A stretch of 64,000 nucleotides of DNA from an uncultured Thermoguttaceae bacterium. GTDB taxonomy: Bacteria; Planctomycetota; Planctomycetia; Pirellulales; Thermoguttaceae. The translations under genes were made by a program, and so were the position numbers. The notes under the pieces were generated by a model that worked only from the letters and a program-made list of their open reading frames with translations, did not search any database and was not told the origin of the DNA. Location of the stretch: the NCBI GenBank assembly GCA_938042245.1, contig CALIRO010000045.1, forward strand, positions 62,001-126,000, written 5' to 3'. Of the stretch, positions 26,098 to 33,851 are shown in pieces. How positions within the stretch are numbered: the stretch's first letter is position 1; each line of letters starts with the position of its first letter.

Positions 26098-27048
26098 CTA
26101 CCACCAGCCGGTCCAGTCGGGCGGGCGCAGACCGGCCGGGTCGATCAGCCAAAGCCAATCGTTCAGCAGAAACTCTAGCCTGCCGGCCAGCAGGGCGATG
26201 CGGGCCATCACTGTATAACCGAAGGCGGCCCCGAAAGTGATCATCAGTACCCATATGCCGATTCGAGCCGTCCGGCCCACCAAGCCCCGATGCTCTACGG
26301 AAAAGAAGAAATAGGTCAAACAGGCAAGCACCCCCGCCAGGAGCAACACGGCCTGCACGGTCCCGCCCACCGAGGCGGCCCAATCCACGCCTTGGCCGTC
26401 GGCCTCTTGCACCACGACCACAGCCGGCCGAATCGTCGCCCCAATTTGGTTCAGGAAATCCGCCTGCAAGAAGCCCACCAAGCGGATTCCAGCCGTAGCG
26501 CCCATAATGAAAGCCAACGGCCAGGCGGCGATCCACGCCCCGCGCGGCGAAAGTCGCCACAAAAGCATCAGCCCCAAGACCAACGGCACAAAATACCAGT
26601 ACCATCCTTCCTCCCGCTCCGGGGCAAGCCCTGGCATCAGTCCCGCACTGACCCAGGCCGGGAAAAGTTTTCCTAGGAGATTCGGCACCAGCGTGGTCCA
26701 AAAAGCCACTACCATCCAATAAGCCGCCGACACGCCGACGAAAACCGCCTCAGCCAGCTTGTACAAAGGATTATCTCTATAGAGAAAGGAGAAAATGGCC
26801 AGCGTCAGCAGCGCAGCCAGCCAGACGCCGATGGTTCGGCTCAAACTAGGCTGGGCCACATCCGCAACGGCCTCCCACGCAGTGACAGCGGTCGGGCCTT
26901 CGTCGGCCGGCAGCACATAGACGGTCCCACAGCCGAACGCCACCGCCCGCCAGGCAACATACAGCCCAGCCGCCGCCAGCAACGCCGCAGCCAGCCATCG
27001 GTTTTTGCCCACGCCTTTTTCCGAAACCACCATGTCATCGGAGGCCAT
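26098..27048 (-). CDS. Unknown integral membrane protein with about seven helices (partner of upstream gene)
   Basis: I do not recognise this 316-residue family. Hydrophobic helices can be placed at WLAAALLAAAGLYVAWRAVAF, IGVWLAALLTLAIFSFLY, AVFVGVSAAYWMVVAFWTTLV, YFVPLVLGLMLLW, WIAAWPLAFIMGATAGIRLVGF, AVLLLAGVLACLTYFFF and IGIWVLMITFGAAFGYTVMARIALLAG. The ATG at 27048 has AAGGAGA seven bases upstream, located in the 13-bp gap after the preceding gene. The two are therefore almost certainly one operon and probably act together in the membrane. No Pfam-like motif, catalytic residue or transporter signature is visible. Confidence 0.7.
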   Translation of the reverse strand: MASDDMVVSEKGVGKNRWLAAALLAAAGLYVAWRAVAFGCGTVYVLPADEGPTAVTAWEAVADVAQPSLSRTIGVWLAALLTLAIFSFLYRDNPLYKLAEAVFVGVSAAYWMVVAFWTTLVPNLLGKLFPAWVSAGLMPGLAPEREEGWYWYFVPLVLGLMLLWRLSPRGAWIAAWPLAFIMGATAGIRLVGFLQADFLNQIGATIRPAVVVVQEADGQGVDWAASVGGTVQAVLLLAGVLACLTYFFFSVEHRGLVGRTARIGIWVLMITFGAAFGYTVMARIALLAGRLEFLLNDWLWLIDPAGLRPPDWTGWW

Positions 27049-27061
27049 CGGGACGTCTCCT

Positions 27062-27928
27062 TTAAGCTCGTTTGGTTCGTCGGCTAGCAAAATAGAGGAT
27101 ATTTCCCATCAGGATCAGTCCGATCATCAGCAGATGGGCAGCCATTTGGGGCCCCATGCGCCGAAGGGCCTCTTGATATTTTCCAACATCTTCCCTGTGC
27201 GGAGGCGGATATTTTTCCAGAAGCATTTGTTCATATTCCGCCGCCCCCTTGATCGCCCCCAACATCCCCTGCAATTGGTCCGGAATGTACGGATACAATA
27301 GCGGCGCTGAAACGCCGGTTGTGCCGGTAATCAGCCGAACCTGGTTCGGATACGCCGCCGACGCATACTGCACCCACTCCTTGATACCCGGATAGCCGGC
27401 GCTAACGGAAATGACCAGGTCGAAGTCCCGCACCGTGTTCAGGCCGCGCATCACCGGGATCTTTTCGATATTGGTTCCCCGAGCGTCGGTCGTATAGAGT
27501 TGGCGAAGGTCCGTCAGCAGCACCTTAATGACGCCTTCGTTTCCGGGTTTAAAGCCCAGGTTCACATAATCCCGGCCGTAAACAAGCTGCGGATATTCAA
27601 CCCGGATCAGCTTTTCAATGGTATCGTCGATCAGTTGTTGGCCGACCGGCCAGAGAGCGATGAACACCATTTTATGTTTCTTTTCACACAAGTGGCGGAC
27701 AAAAGCGTTGGCCATCGGTCCCAGTTCGCCCTCAGCCGACGGGTCCCAATCCCACGAAAGCAGAATCTTCGAGCCTTCCGGCAACTGGTCGATCGCCTCG
27801 AAGGTTTGCCGAACCAGGGCAGTGGGTTTTTCCGGCAGTCGCCAGTCGGCAAGCATCGGCCCGGCCACCGCCAAAAGCATCAACAGAAACACCCACCGCC
27901 GATCAAGCTGCTGCAACTTCTGGAGCAT
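27062..27928 (-). CDS. Unknown membrane-anchored alpha/beta protein (partner of downstream 7-TM protein)
   Basis: The 288-residue protein has an N-terminal anchor (WVFLLMLLAVAGPMLAD, residues 13-29) and a C-terminal one (HLLMIGLILMGNILYFASR). Between them lie about 220 residues of alternating strands and helices (ILLSWDWDPSAEGELGPMANAFVRHLCEKKHKMVFIALWP; DYVNLGFKPGNEGVIKVLLTDLRQL; DFDLVISVSAGYPGIKEWVQYA). The pattern suggests a Rossmann-like domain placed outside the membrane or between helices. I know no family for it. AGGAG lies five bases before the ATG. The gene leads the two-gene operon with the 7-TM protein. Confidence 0.7.
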   Translation of the reverse strand: MLQKLQQLDRRWVFLLMLLAVAGPMLADWRLPEKPTALVRQTFEAIDQLPEGSKILLSWDWDPSAEGELGPMANAFVRHLCEKKHKMVFIALWPVGQQLIDDTIEKLIRVEYPQLVYGRDYVNLGFKPGNEGVIKVLLTDLRQLYTTDARGTNIEKIPVMRGLNTVRDFDLVISVSAGYPGIKEWVQYASAAYPNQVRLITGTTGVSAPLLYPYIPDQLQGMLGAIKGAAEYEQMLLEKYPPPHREDVGKYQEALRRMGPQMAAHLLMIGLILMGNILYFASRRTKRA

Positions 27929-28716
27929 TTTTGTCTCCTATGAGAATCAGGCTCCGGTTAGCCCGTTGCCATTGCTGCTTGCGGAGGAATGACACTAGGC
28001 GGGCGGCGGGCGCTGACAGAGGCCCCCCTCGCCCGGCCAAACTCTTGGTGGCTCGGCCTCTCTCAGCGTGGCCAAAGGCCGCTCATTCCCTCTCCCCTAG
28101 TGGGAAAGGGTGAGAGGGAGTGTGAACTTTGCGTGGGAGACGGCCGCACTGCCAGCAGTTGCCCACGAAAAGTCCGCCCTCGCAGGGGGGATACAATGGG
28201 GGTGGCACGCCCGCCCTGCCGGGAGCCGACCATCCGGCTTGGCCCGAACAACCTCCCGGGGGATCACCTACCTTCCGCCATGCGCAAGTCCAAATCCTGG
28301 TCGTCTGCCACTGCCATGAAGCATCCCTCGGGCGGTCATCTCCCCCAGACATTTTGGTTCTATTTGGTTCTATCCGAGGGACAAAGGCGTTCGATCGAAA
28401 CAGCCATTTGCCTCATCCGAAAGATAAACCCGTTCGATCCAAACGCTCCTTAGTTTTTGGGAAATCCAACTCTCCTATTCCTTAAAAGCCGTTGATACCG
28501 CAGTTTTTTCCGGCTGTCAAGCACCACCAAAGGTGCGAGGAGTTTGGCCGAAACTCCTAGGAGGGCTGCTGGGGCAGGAGAAATCGGGACCGGGCGGGGG
28601 TACTGTTTATCAGTTCATTACCAACCGAGAAGCTCTACGCGAACTTCCCCCCGGAGCCTCGCTAGTCTGGTACGGATGGGCTCCCTCTGTAGGAGAAGTT
28701 GTTCGGAATACCCATG
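27929..28716. other. Intergenic, no supported gene
   Basis: This 788-bp spacer has several overlapping short frames on both strands but none with a ribosome site plus family resemblance. A CCCTCTCCCCTAGTGGG / AAAGGGTGAGAGGG inverted segment (28087-28117) resembles the repeats at 31230-31320. Promoters of the membrane pair must lie at its left end. Nothing else was recognised. Confidence 0.5.
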
Positions 28717-29319
28717 TTAGGGGGGCTGCAAGGCCCATAGACCACGCCGAGCTTGCTTAGCCTGCTGTTCTGCCTGGGCAAAGCGAAGCTTCATAGTCTC
28801 TGAATAGCCAAACTCCAGGCGTGCCCGGGCCAAACCTGCTAAAAGCAACTCCTCGTTGAGCATTCGATCTGCTACCCAGACATACGCCAAGCGCCGTCCA
28901 TACCGATCTAGCCGTTCGTAAGGATCCATCTGCAGGCGTACTGGCCCGCTGGCCAGAAACTGCTTCGTAAACTGAGCAGCCTCCTGAGCCAGCGGTTCTG
29001 CCGGTTGCCCCGCCCGAGCCAGCTCCGGCGTATCCACGCCAATCAGCCGAACTTTTGTCCCATCGATTAGTTCCACCGTGTCGCCGTCGATGACCCGCCA
29101 GACCTGTACCAGCGAAGAATCGTTTGGACCAACAGGGTTCGCTGGCCATGGCCATCTGCCCACCAGGCGGGTCAACAGAATCAGCACAGCCAACAGGATC
29201 ACCCAGGCTACGAGGGATTTTGAACGGCGCAAGCGAACGCCCGCCCCCCAAGGCAAGAGCTTCCGATGGGAGAGAAAAGGAGCAGCCGTTTTTCGCCGTC
29301 CCTTAGGACGCAGCGGCAT
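28717..29319 (-). CDS. Membrane-anchored thermonuclease (staphylococcal nuclease homologue)
   Basis: The 200-residue protein has a basic N-terminus, one membrane helix (SLVAWVILLAVLILLTRLVG) and a complete SNase domain. Catalytic elements follow the family: VIDGDTVELIDGTKVRLIGVDTPE (Asp, Arg and Asp-x-x-Glu ligands) and YERLDRYGRRLAYVW (second Arg). The ending is QAKQARRGLWALQ. It should cut DNA or RNA with calcium outside the cytoplasm. The ATG at 29319 is chosen because AGAGG lies eight bases upstream. It follows the small Cys-rich gene on the same strand with a short gap. Confidence 0.9.
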   Translation of the reverse strand: MPLRPKGRRKTAAPFLSHRKLLPWGAGVRLRRSKSLVAWVILLAVLILLTRLVGRWPWPANPVGPNDSSLVQVWRVIDGDTVELIDGTKVRLIGVDTPELARAGQPAEPLAQEAAQFTKQFLASGPVRLQMDPYERLDRYGRRLAYVWVADRMLNEELLLAGLARARLEFGYSETMKLRFAQAEQQAKQARRGLWALQPP

Positions 29320-29411
29320 AGGCAGAACCTCTAGCAGCATGCCCCACCCATCGCCAGCCGCCTCTGCTCCAGAGAATAAATGAGGCGAAAGGTTCGGTTT
29401 GTGAGAAGCGC

Positions 29412-29720
29412 CTAATTTTTACTAAACTGCATCGCTTTGGCGGGCTCCCGGCCTAACGGATTCCGAACAAATCGCTTATAACAGTCCGAACAGAGATCGA
29501 ACCGAAATTCTCGATAAACATCTTCGTGTAGCTCGGAGTTATCCATTTGATGGAGATGTTCCAGATATTGTTGAATTTCGTCCAGGTAATCCCGATCTGC
29601 TTCTTCATGCTGGCAGTCTTGAGGGTCCAGGGCAGCGGCCACTTCAATCTTCACCACATAGCGAATGTCGGTATTCGGATCCAATTCTCTTTTACAGCAA
29701 TCGCAAATATACCGAATCAT
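29412..29720 (-). CDS. Small Cys-rich (probable zinc-binding) protein of unknown function
   Basis: The 102-residue protein starts with a CxCC knuckle (MIRYICDCCKREL, C6/C8/C9) and ends with a CxxC (LCSDCYKRF). Between them is an acidic, helical stretch (HEEADRDYLDEIQQYLEHLHQMD). The paired cysteines suggest a single zinc site joining the two ends. I do not recognise a named family, and no DNA-binding motif is clear. An AAGGAG site seven bases before the ATG supports the start. It could be co-transcribed with the downstream thermonuclease. Confidence 0.75.
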   Translation of the reverse strand: MIRYICDCCKRELDPNTDIRYVVKIEVAAALDPQDCQHEEADRDYLDEIQQYLEHLHQMDNSELHEDVYREFRFDLCSDCYKRFVRNPLGREPAKAMQFSKN

Positions 29721-30176
29721 GGAGCCGCTCCTTCCAAAGCTAGGAAATCCGGTTTGAGCACCCCACCCAAACCTGATTTCTATTCATCCTACCTACCCAG
29801 CCAAAGAGTCTGCAAGGGCGGCTTCGAAAATTTTCCTTCGCTTCCGTTCGGTGCTCTTCCCTAGAGGCCCGCCAGGGGCACAAGATAGCAGTCTCTCTCC
29901 CACATCCTAGAGGGGGCTTGGACCAAGAGCGTCCCGGTTCTGGCTGCTCCCCTAAGCAGACCAAAAACCTCATCCCCCTTATGGTATGGGTTCTGAAAAG
30001 GGCTAACCAAGCGGAATGGAAAAGCCAGAGAAGATAGGCAATTTGCGGCGGCCAGTCATTCTAGTCTCTCTGCCCCAATGCCCCCTTTTCCCCAACAAAA
30101 CCAGGCCACACCCCGAAGACATAAAAATCAATTTACCTACCTCAACACCTCCTCCCCCAACGACCAGCCGACCCAC
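29721..30176. other. Intergenic, no gene seen
   Basis: The 456-bp gap between the Cys-rich protein and the ferredoxin holds only short unsupported frames. No hairpin with T-run, repeat member or RNA family was found. Confidence 0.5.
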
Positions 30177-30455
30177 TCAGGATTCACAAAGCGGTTTTTT
30201 CTTTTCCGTAATGACCGGGCATTTGGCTGCCATTTCCGCATTCAATTGGATGTAGTGCCGCCACTTTTCTGGCACTTCTTCCTCCGAATAGATCGCATCC
30301 ACCGGGCACTCTGGCACACAGGCATCACAATCGATACAAACAGTTGGATCAATATAGACCATCCGTTCTCCTTCCCGAAACGCCTCCACCGGGCAAACCA
30401 CCACACAATTGGTGTACTTGCAATCCAAACATGGTTCACAAACTACATGCGCCAT
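30177..30455 (-). CDS. 7Fe/8Fe-type ferredoxin (FdxA-like)
   Basis: The 92-residue protein has two cluster-binding motifs: VVCEPCLDCKYTNCVVVCP near the N-terminus and CIDCDACVPECP around residues 43-54. The first motif is spaced as in seven-iron FdxA ferredoxins, where one cluster is [3Fe-4S]. A C-terminal helix (EKWRHYIQLNAEMAAKCPVI) closes the fold as in that group. It is a cytoplasmic single-electron carrier. The ATG at 30455 has AGGAG eight bases upstream. It is transcribed alone. Sulfite reductase in this window needs such a donor, but nothing here proves the pairing. Confidence 0.9.
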   Translation of the reverse strand: MAHVVCEPCLDCKYTNCVVVCPVEAFREGERMVYIDPTVCIDCDACVPECPVDAIYSEEEVPEKWRHYIQLNAEMAAKCPVITEKKKPLCES

Positions 30456-30788
30456 ATTCAACACTCCTTTCCTAAAAGAAAAAGGTCAGCAGCGTCAAAG
30501 GGGCTTCGGACGATCGGTCCCCTGCCAGTTCTTTGAAAATCGTACGAACAAGCTCCTAGGGAGTCAACCCACCGGCTCTTGTTCTTGGGAACCGTTGAGC
30601 CTTTGGCCGGGCAACCACCTGGTATCGGGAGAGAAGATTATGGCAACATTTCACCCATTTGAAGGTAGTTTCCTGTTTGGTTCGTGAGAAACGGCTCCTG
30701 CCAATTGCAGCCCAACCGGCAATCCAGGGATTTGATTGCCTCAGATGAAGAACACGAAGACCCAGAGACACCAGCGGCAAAGATCGTT

Positions 30789-30938
30789 TGTCATTCCCGT
30801 CCAAGTGGGAATCCAAAAAAGACGCCTCTTCCATGGCGGCAGAAGCCGTCTTAGCGTTAGCCTGGCCCAGAGAACCTCTGATGGGGTCAGTTAGTCTGTT
30901 AGACTGAGTTTCCTGTCGGTTGATCGAGAATATCTACC
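30789..30938. repeat. REP-like hairpin and third copy of the AGTCT palindrome repeat
   Basis: TGTCATTCCCGTCCAAGTGGGAATCC (30789-30814) belongs to the REP-like family. GGGGTCAGTTAGTCTGTTAGACTGAG (from 30884, palindrome AGTCT-GTT-AGACT at 30893-30905) continues into TTTCCTGTCGGTTGATCGAGA and CTACC. It matches the two copies near 14.0-14.1 kb. Confidence 0.6.
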
Positions 30939-31126
30939 GTCCTGATAACCGCTGTTACATCCAACGGTGCTACGTACAAGGAAGATATTCTTGACACCGC
31001 CGCGCAAGCCGGCATCCAGGCTGCCTGAGCGTGCTTGGTTGTTATTACTGGAACCTCGCTTGCGTGGCAATGCCAGGTAGTATAGGCGTCCCCGCCTGGG
31101 GGTGCAGGGGTTCCCTCTCATCCGGT

Positions 31127-31481
31127 GTCGCCTTTGGCGCCCCCTCACCCGGCTTGGCCGTTGGCCAAGCCGGCCTCTCCCACGGCGGGGAGAGGCGATT
31201 TTTTTTGCGGTGGGGAGAGGCAAACAGGTCCCCTCTCCCCTTGGCGGGAGAGGGTTAGGGTGAGGGGGACTGCAGAAAAATTCCCTCTCCTCTGGTGGGA
31301 GAGGGTTAGGGTGAGGGGGAATTCAGGCGGGCGGCACGGCTGCACTCCGGCGCATCCGGGCGGGACGCCCACGCTGCTAGCCACCCTCAACCGGGCGTCG
31401 CCTTCGGTGCCCCCTCACCCGGCTTGACCTTCGGCCAAGCCGGCCTCTCCCACGGAGGGGTGAGGCGATTTTTTGCGGTGG
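31127..31481. repeat. Two families of direct repeats (about 85 bp and about 39 bp)
   Basis: Family A: 31127-31213 and 31397-31481 share GTCGCCTT, CCCCCTCACCCGGCTTG, GGCCAAGCCGGCCTCTCCCA and GAGGCGATTTTTT in the same order. A diverged relative lies at 49555-49650. Family B: 31230-31269 and 31283-31320 share CCCTCTCC, GGGAGAGGGTTAGGGTGAGG. Both can form GC-rich hairpins because CCCTCTCC pairs with GGAGAGGG. Confidence 0.75.
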
Positions 31482-31683
31482 CCAGAGGCGATGAACAAAC
31501 TGGCCGCTCAAGCAGCCTGGATTCCCGTGCAAGGGGGCATCAGAATCGTGTACTACCGGAACAAGCCGGCAGTTGCGCCAGTTACGGAAACGTCTTCCAA
31601 CTGCCCCGTTCTCCGGTCCCTAGTCTTCTGAGTGCCCCGTCCCCCAATTCCTAGTCTTTCGACCGGCCCGCTCAATCTCTGTT

Positions 31684-31730
31684 GGCCTTTTGGTCAGTGC
31701 CTGCGAGTGACCGAAAGGCCTTTTTGTTTC
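31684..31730 (+). terminator. Strong orphan rho-independent terminator
   Basis: GGCCTTTTGGTCA and TGACCGAAAGGCC form a 13-pair stem with one wobble and an 11-base loop, followed at once by TTTTTGTTT. It works only on the plus strand. No plus-strand gene lies upstream for more than 7 kb. It must therefore end an unannotated RNA or act as a leader terminator for the gene starting at 31905. Confidence 0.7.
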
Positions 31731-31904
31731 TGCTGTGGATGGGGTTCCCCTCTGGTGGCGTAGGTCGGATGCGGGGGGCCCCAGGGAGGCTAAACCGTAA
31801 GGTAGAATTGTAGGGTTTCTGGAAGAGAATGGGCTTAGGGTCTAGACCCGTCGTATGATAAAAGGGTCCGAGGTGGTCGTAGGACAAAATTTGTTTCTTT
31901 TAAC

Positions 31905-33815
31905 ATGGTCGAAACCATGAAGATAGGGCCAATCCGTTTGCCAACTGCTCATCTTGTGGGTGGGTCTTGGCTTCGGTGGATCGGCGCCGTTGGGCTGAGC
32001 GTAGGGATGCTGATCGTCTATCATGCCAACGGCGATTTTTTGCCCGGCAACGATGCCACGGCCAACTTGTATCTGCCGCTGAACCTGCTGCGAGGCCGTG
32101 GCCTGAGCTTTCAGCCGGCAGAGATGCCACAGATGTTCATCTGGCATTTACGTCCCCCGGCTGAGCGTCCGGTGAAAGGAGCTGAGCCTTCGGCGTCCAA
32201 GCGGGGGAAAGAACAACCGGCGGGCCTAAGCCGACGCACGGTACGAATCAGCCATTGGAACCGGCCCATCGATCCGAAAAGCTGGCAATGGCTCCAGAAG
32301 GTGCATTGGTCGCCGTGGTCGGCACCGCCCACCTGGGGCCAGCTCCAGCAAGCTGGTTGGCTCCAATTGGCTGGGCCGGAGTATTATCTGGTTGCGTCGA
32401 AAGACCCGGATCGGCTGGGCTACGTCAACCAATACGGCCCTGGGGCGGGGCTAACAGCGTTGCCTATCTTCGCCGTGCTGGACTGCTGGACCGGCGATCT
32501 GGAACAATCGCCCGCCGTGCTGTGGTATGGAGGGAAGTTGGTGGCGAGCCTTTGTGTTGCCGGATCGGTCGGGTTGGTGTATTTGGCGTTGTGCCAGATG
32601 ACCACCGGGTGGGCCGCCTTGCTGATCGCCCTGCTTTATGGAACCGGTACCTGTGTGTGGAGTATGTCCAGTCAGACGCTTTGGCAAAGCGGGCCGAATG
32701 TGCTGTTTTTGGCTTTGGCCGTATATTGTTTGGTCCAACTGGAGCGGCGTGGTCGGAAAGGCAGGGGGAGGGTTTGGGCGGCTGTAGGAGGTTTAGCGGC
32801 CGGGTGGGCCGTCGTGTGCCGACCCACTTCCGCCCTGGTGGTAGGCGCGTTGGCCGGCGGTTATTTCGTGCGCCTGCTCTGGAGCAGGCGGATCGAACGT
32901 CTTCGGAATGCCTCCGAAGGGGCAAAGCAGCCCCCGGCCCCCTCGGGGAACACCGATCTGCGGGACTCCGTGGTGGAGCGGGGCGCCAGTGCCGGCACCG
33001 CGGCTAGCAACACCGGCTTTGCTTTAACGAGCCTTTTTGCGTTTCTGGTGGGCACTTTGCCGGCTGGGCTGTTTTTGGCCGCCTATAACACCTATTATCT
33101 TGGCGCAGCGTGGCGATTTGGCCAGGTGGAGGCAGGCCGGCGATTGGCGCAGGAGCAATTGGGTGAGCCGGACGCCTGGGCGGGCAATTTTCTGGAGGGG
33201 CTGTATGGCCAATTGATCAGCCCTAGCCGGGGGCTTTTGGTCTATTCGCCGATCCTGGGGTTTTCCCTCTGGGGGATGGCGTTGGCATGGCGGCGACGGC
33301 GGTACTGGCTGCTTCGTCCGATGAGCGTGGCCGTGCTGATGCTGCTTTTGGTGCAGTCGAAATGGTTCAATTGGCACGGGGGCTGGTCGTATGGGTACCG
33401 GCTGATGGTGGATGCGATGCCGTTGGCCGCCCTCTGCGCCGCTCCGACGGTGCCTTGGATTCGACGATATTGGCCACTGGCGGTGGTAGTGGGGCTGCTA
33501 GGGGTTTGGTCGGTTGGGGTGCAGATTTTGGGGGCGTTTGCGTATGATGTGGTTAGTTGGAACTGTCGGGAGGGGTTGGTGGTTCGGCTTCCGGACGGTC
33601 GGGCTGTGCCAGTAGCCAGCAAGGAGCAAGCCGCCCATCTGGCCCGTCAAACCGGCGGCGCCGTGCAATTGGTGCTGATGGATGTGGATCAACGGCCTTG
33701 GCGAGCCCGGCTTTGGTCGATCCGAGACAATCCGATCTACTACTACCTCACCCACTTTGCCCAGAGCCGCCAACGCAAACACCAACTCATCCAGTCGGTG
33801 CTCCAGCCGCCATAA
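31905..33815 (+). CDS. GT-C-type polytopic membrane protein (putative glycosyltransferase)
   Basis: The 636-residue protein has about ten membrane helices and an acidic first loop (HANGDFLPGNDATANLYLPLNLLRGRGLSF), the layout of GT-C glycosyltransferases such as dolichyl-phosphate-mannose protein mannosyltransferases. A long soluble insertion follows residue 75, and another Ser/Pro/Ala-rich loop lies near residues 345-375. The segment QSKWFNWHGGWSYGYRLMVDAMPL near residue 490 is typical of large planctomycete-type membrane proteins. No ribosome site precedes the ATG at 31905, and a second ATG is at 31917. It converges on a second GT39-like gene with only 36 bp between, so the two may serve related envelope-glycan roles. 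Confidence 0.7.
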   Translation: MVETMKIGPIRLPTAHLVGGSWLRWIGAVGLSVGMLIVYHANGDFLPGNDATANLYLPLNLLRGRGLSFQPAEMPQMFIWHLRPPAERPVKGAEPSASKRGKEQPAGLSRRTVRISHWNRPIDPKSWQWLQKVHWSPWSAPPTWGQLQQAGWLQLAGPEYYLVASKDPDRLGYVNQYGPGAGLTALPIFAVLDCWTGDLEQSPAVLWYGGKLVASLCVAGSVGLVYLALCQMTTGWAALLIALLYGTGTCVWSMSSQTLWQSGPNVLFLALAVYCLVQLERRGRKGRGRVWAAVGGLAAGWAVVCRPTSALVVGALAGGYFVRLLWSRRIERLRNASEGAKQPPAPSGNTDLRDSVVERGASAGTAASNTGFALTSLFAFLVGTLPAGLFLAAYNTYYLGAAWRFGQVEAGRRLAQEQLGEPDAWAGNFLEGLYGQLISPSRGLLVYSPILGFSLWGMALAWRRRRYWLLRPMSVAVLMLLLVQSKWFNWHGGWSYGYRLMVDAMPLAALCAAPTVPWIRRYWPLAVVVGLLGVWSVGVQILGAFAYDVVSWNCREGLVVRLPDGRAVPVASKEQAAHLARQTGGAVQLVLMDVDQRPWRARLWSIRDNPIYYYLTHFAQSRQRKHQLIQSVLQPP

Positions 33816-33851
33816 TACCCTACTGAGCGCAGAGAGCTCTGGCAGCAGGAG

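Larger units (their letters stand above)
30456..31904. other. Repeat-dense intergenic region of 1.45 kb without a protein gene
   Basis: Short frames cover this stretch on both strands but follow the repeats and carry no family signal. It contains a REP-like hairpin, a copy of the AGTCT palindrome repeat, two longer direct-repeat families, a degraded MITE left end (GGCAACATTTCACCC, 30642-30656) and two imperfect direct repeats around CTAGTCTT (31604-31630 and 31635-31662). It ends with a strong plus-strand terminator at 31684-31730. Confidence 0.6.

Noticed and set aside
28533..28760. 75-codon plus-strand frame before the thermonuclease
   Set aside because: It overlaps the end of the thermonuclease gene and has no recognisable features.
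31127..31481. Direct repeats that could suggest a CRISPR array
   Set aside because: Only two copies of each unit, of unequal spacing and with internal hairpins; no spacers of constant length and no cas genes.
30456..31904. Several 60-110 codon open frames in the repeat-dense spacer
   Set aside because: They follow the direct repeats in several frames and lack ribosome sites and family signals.
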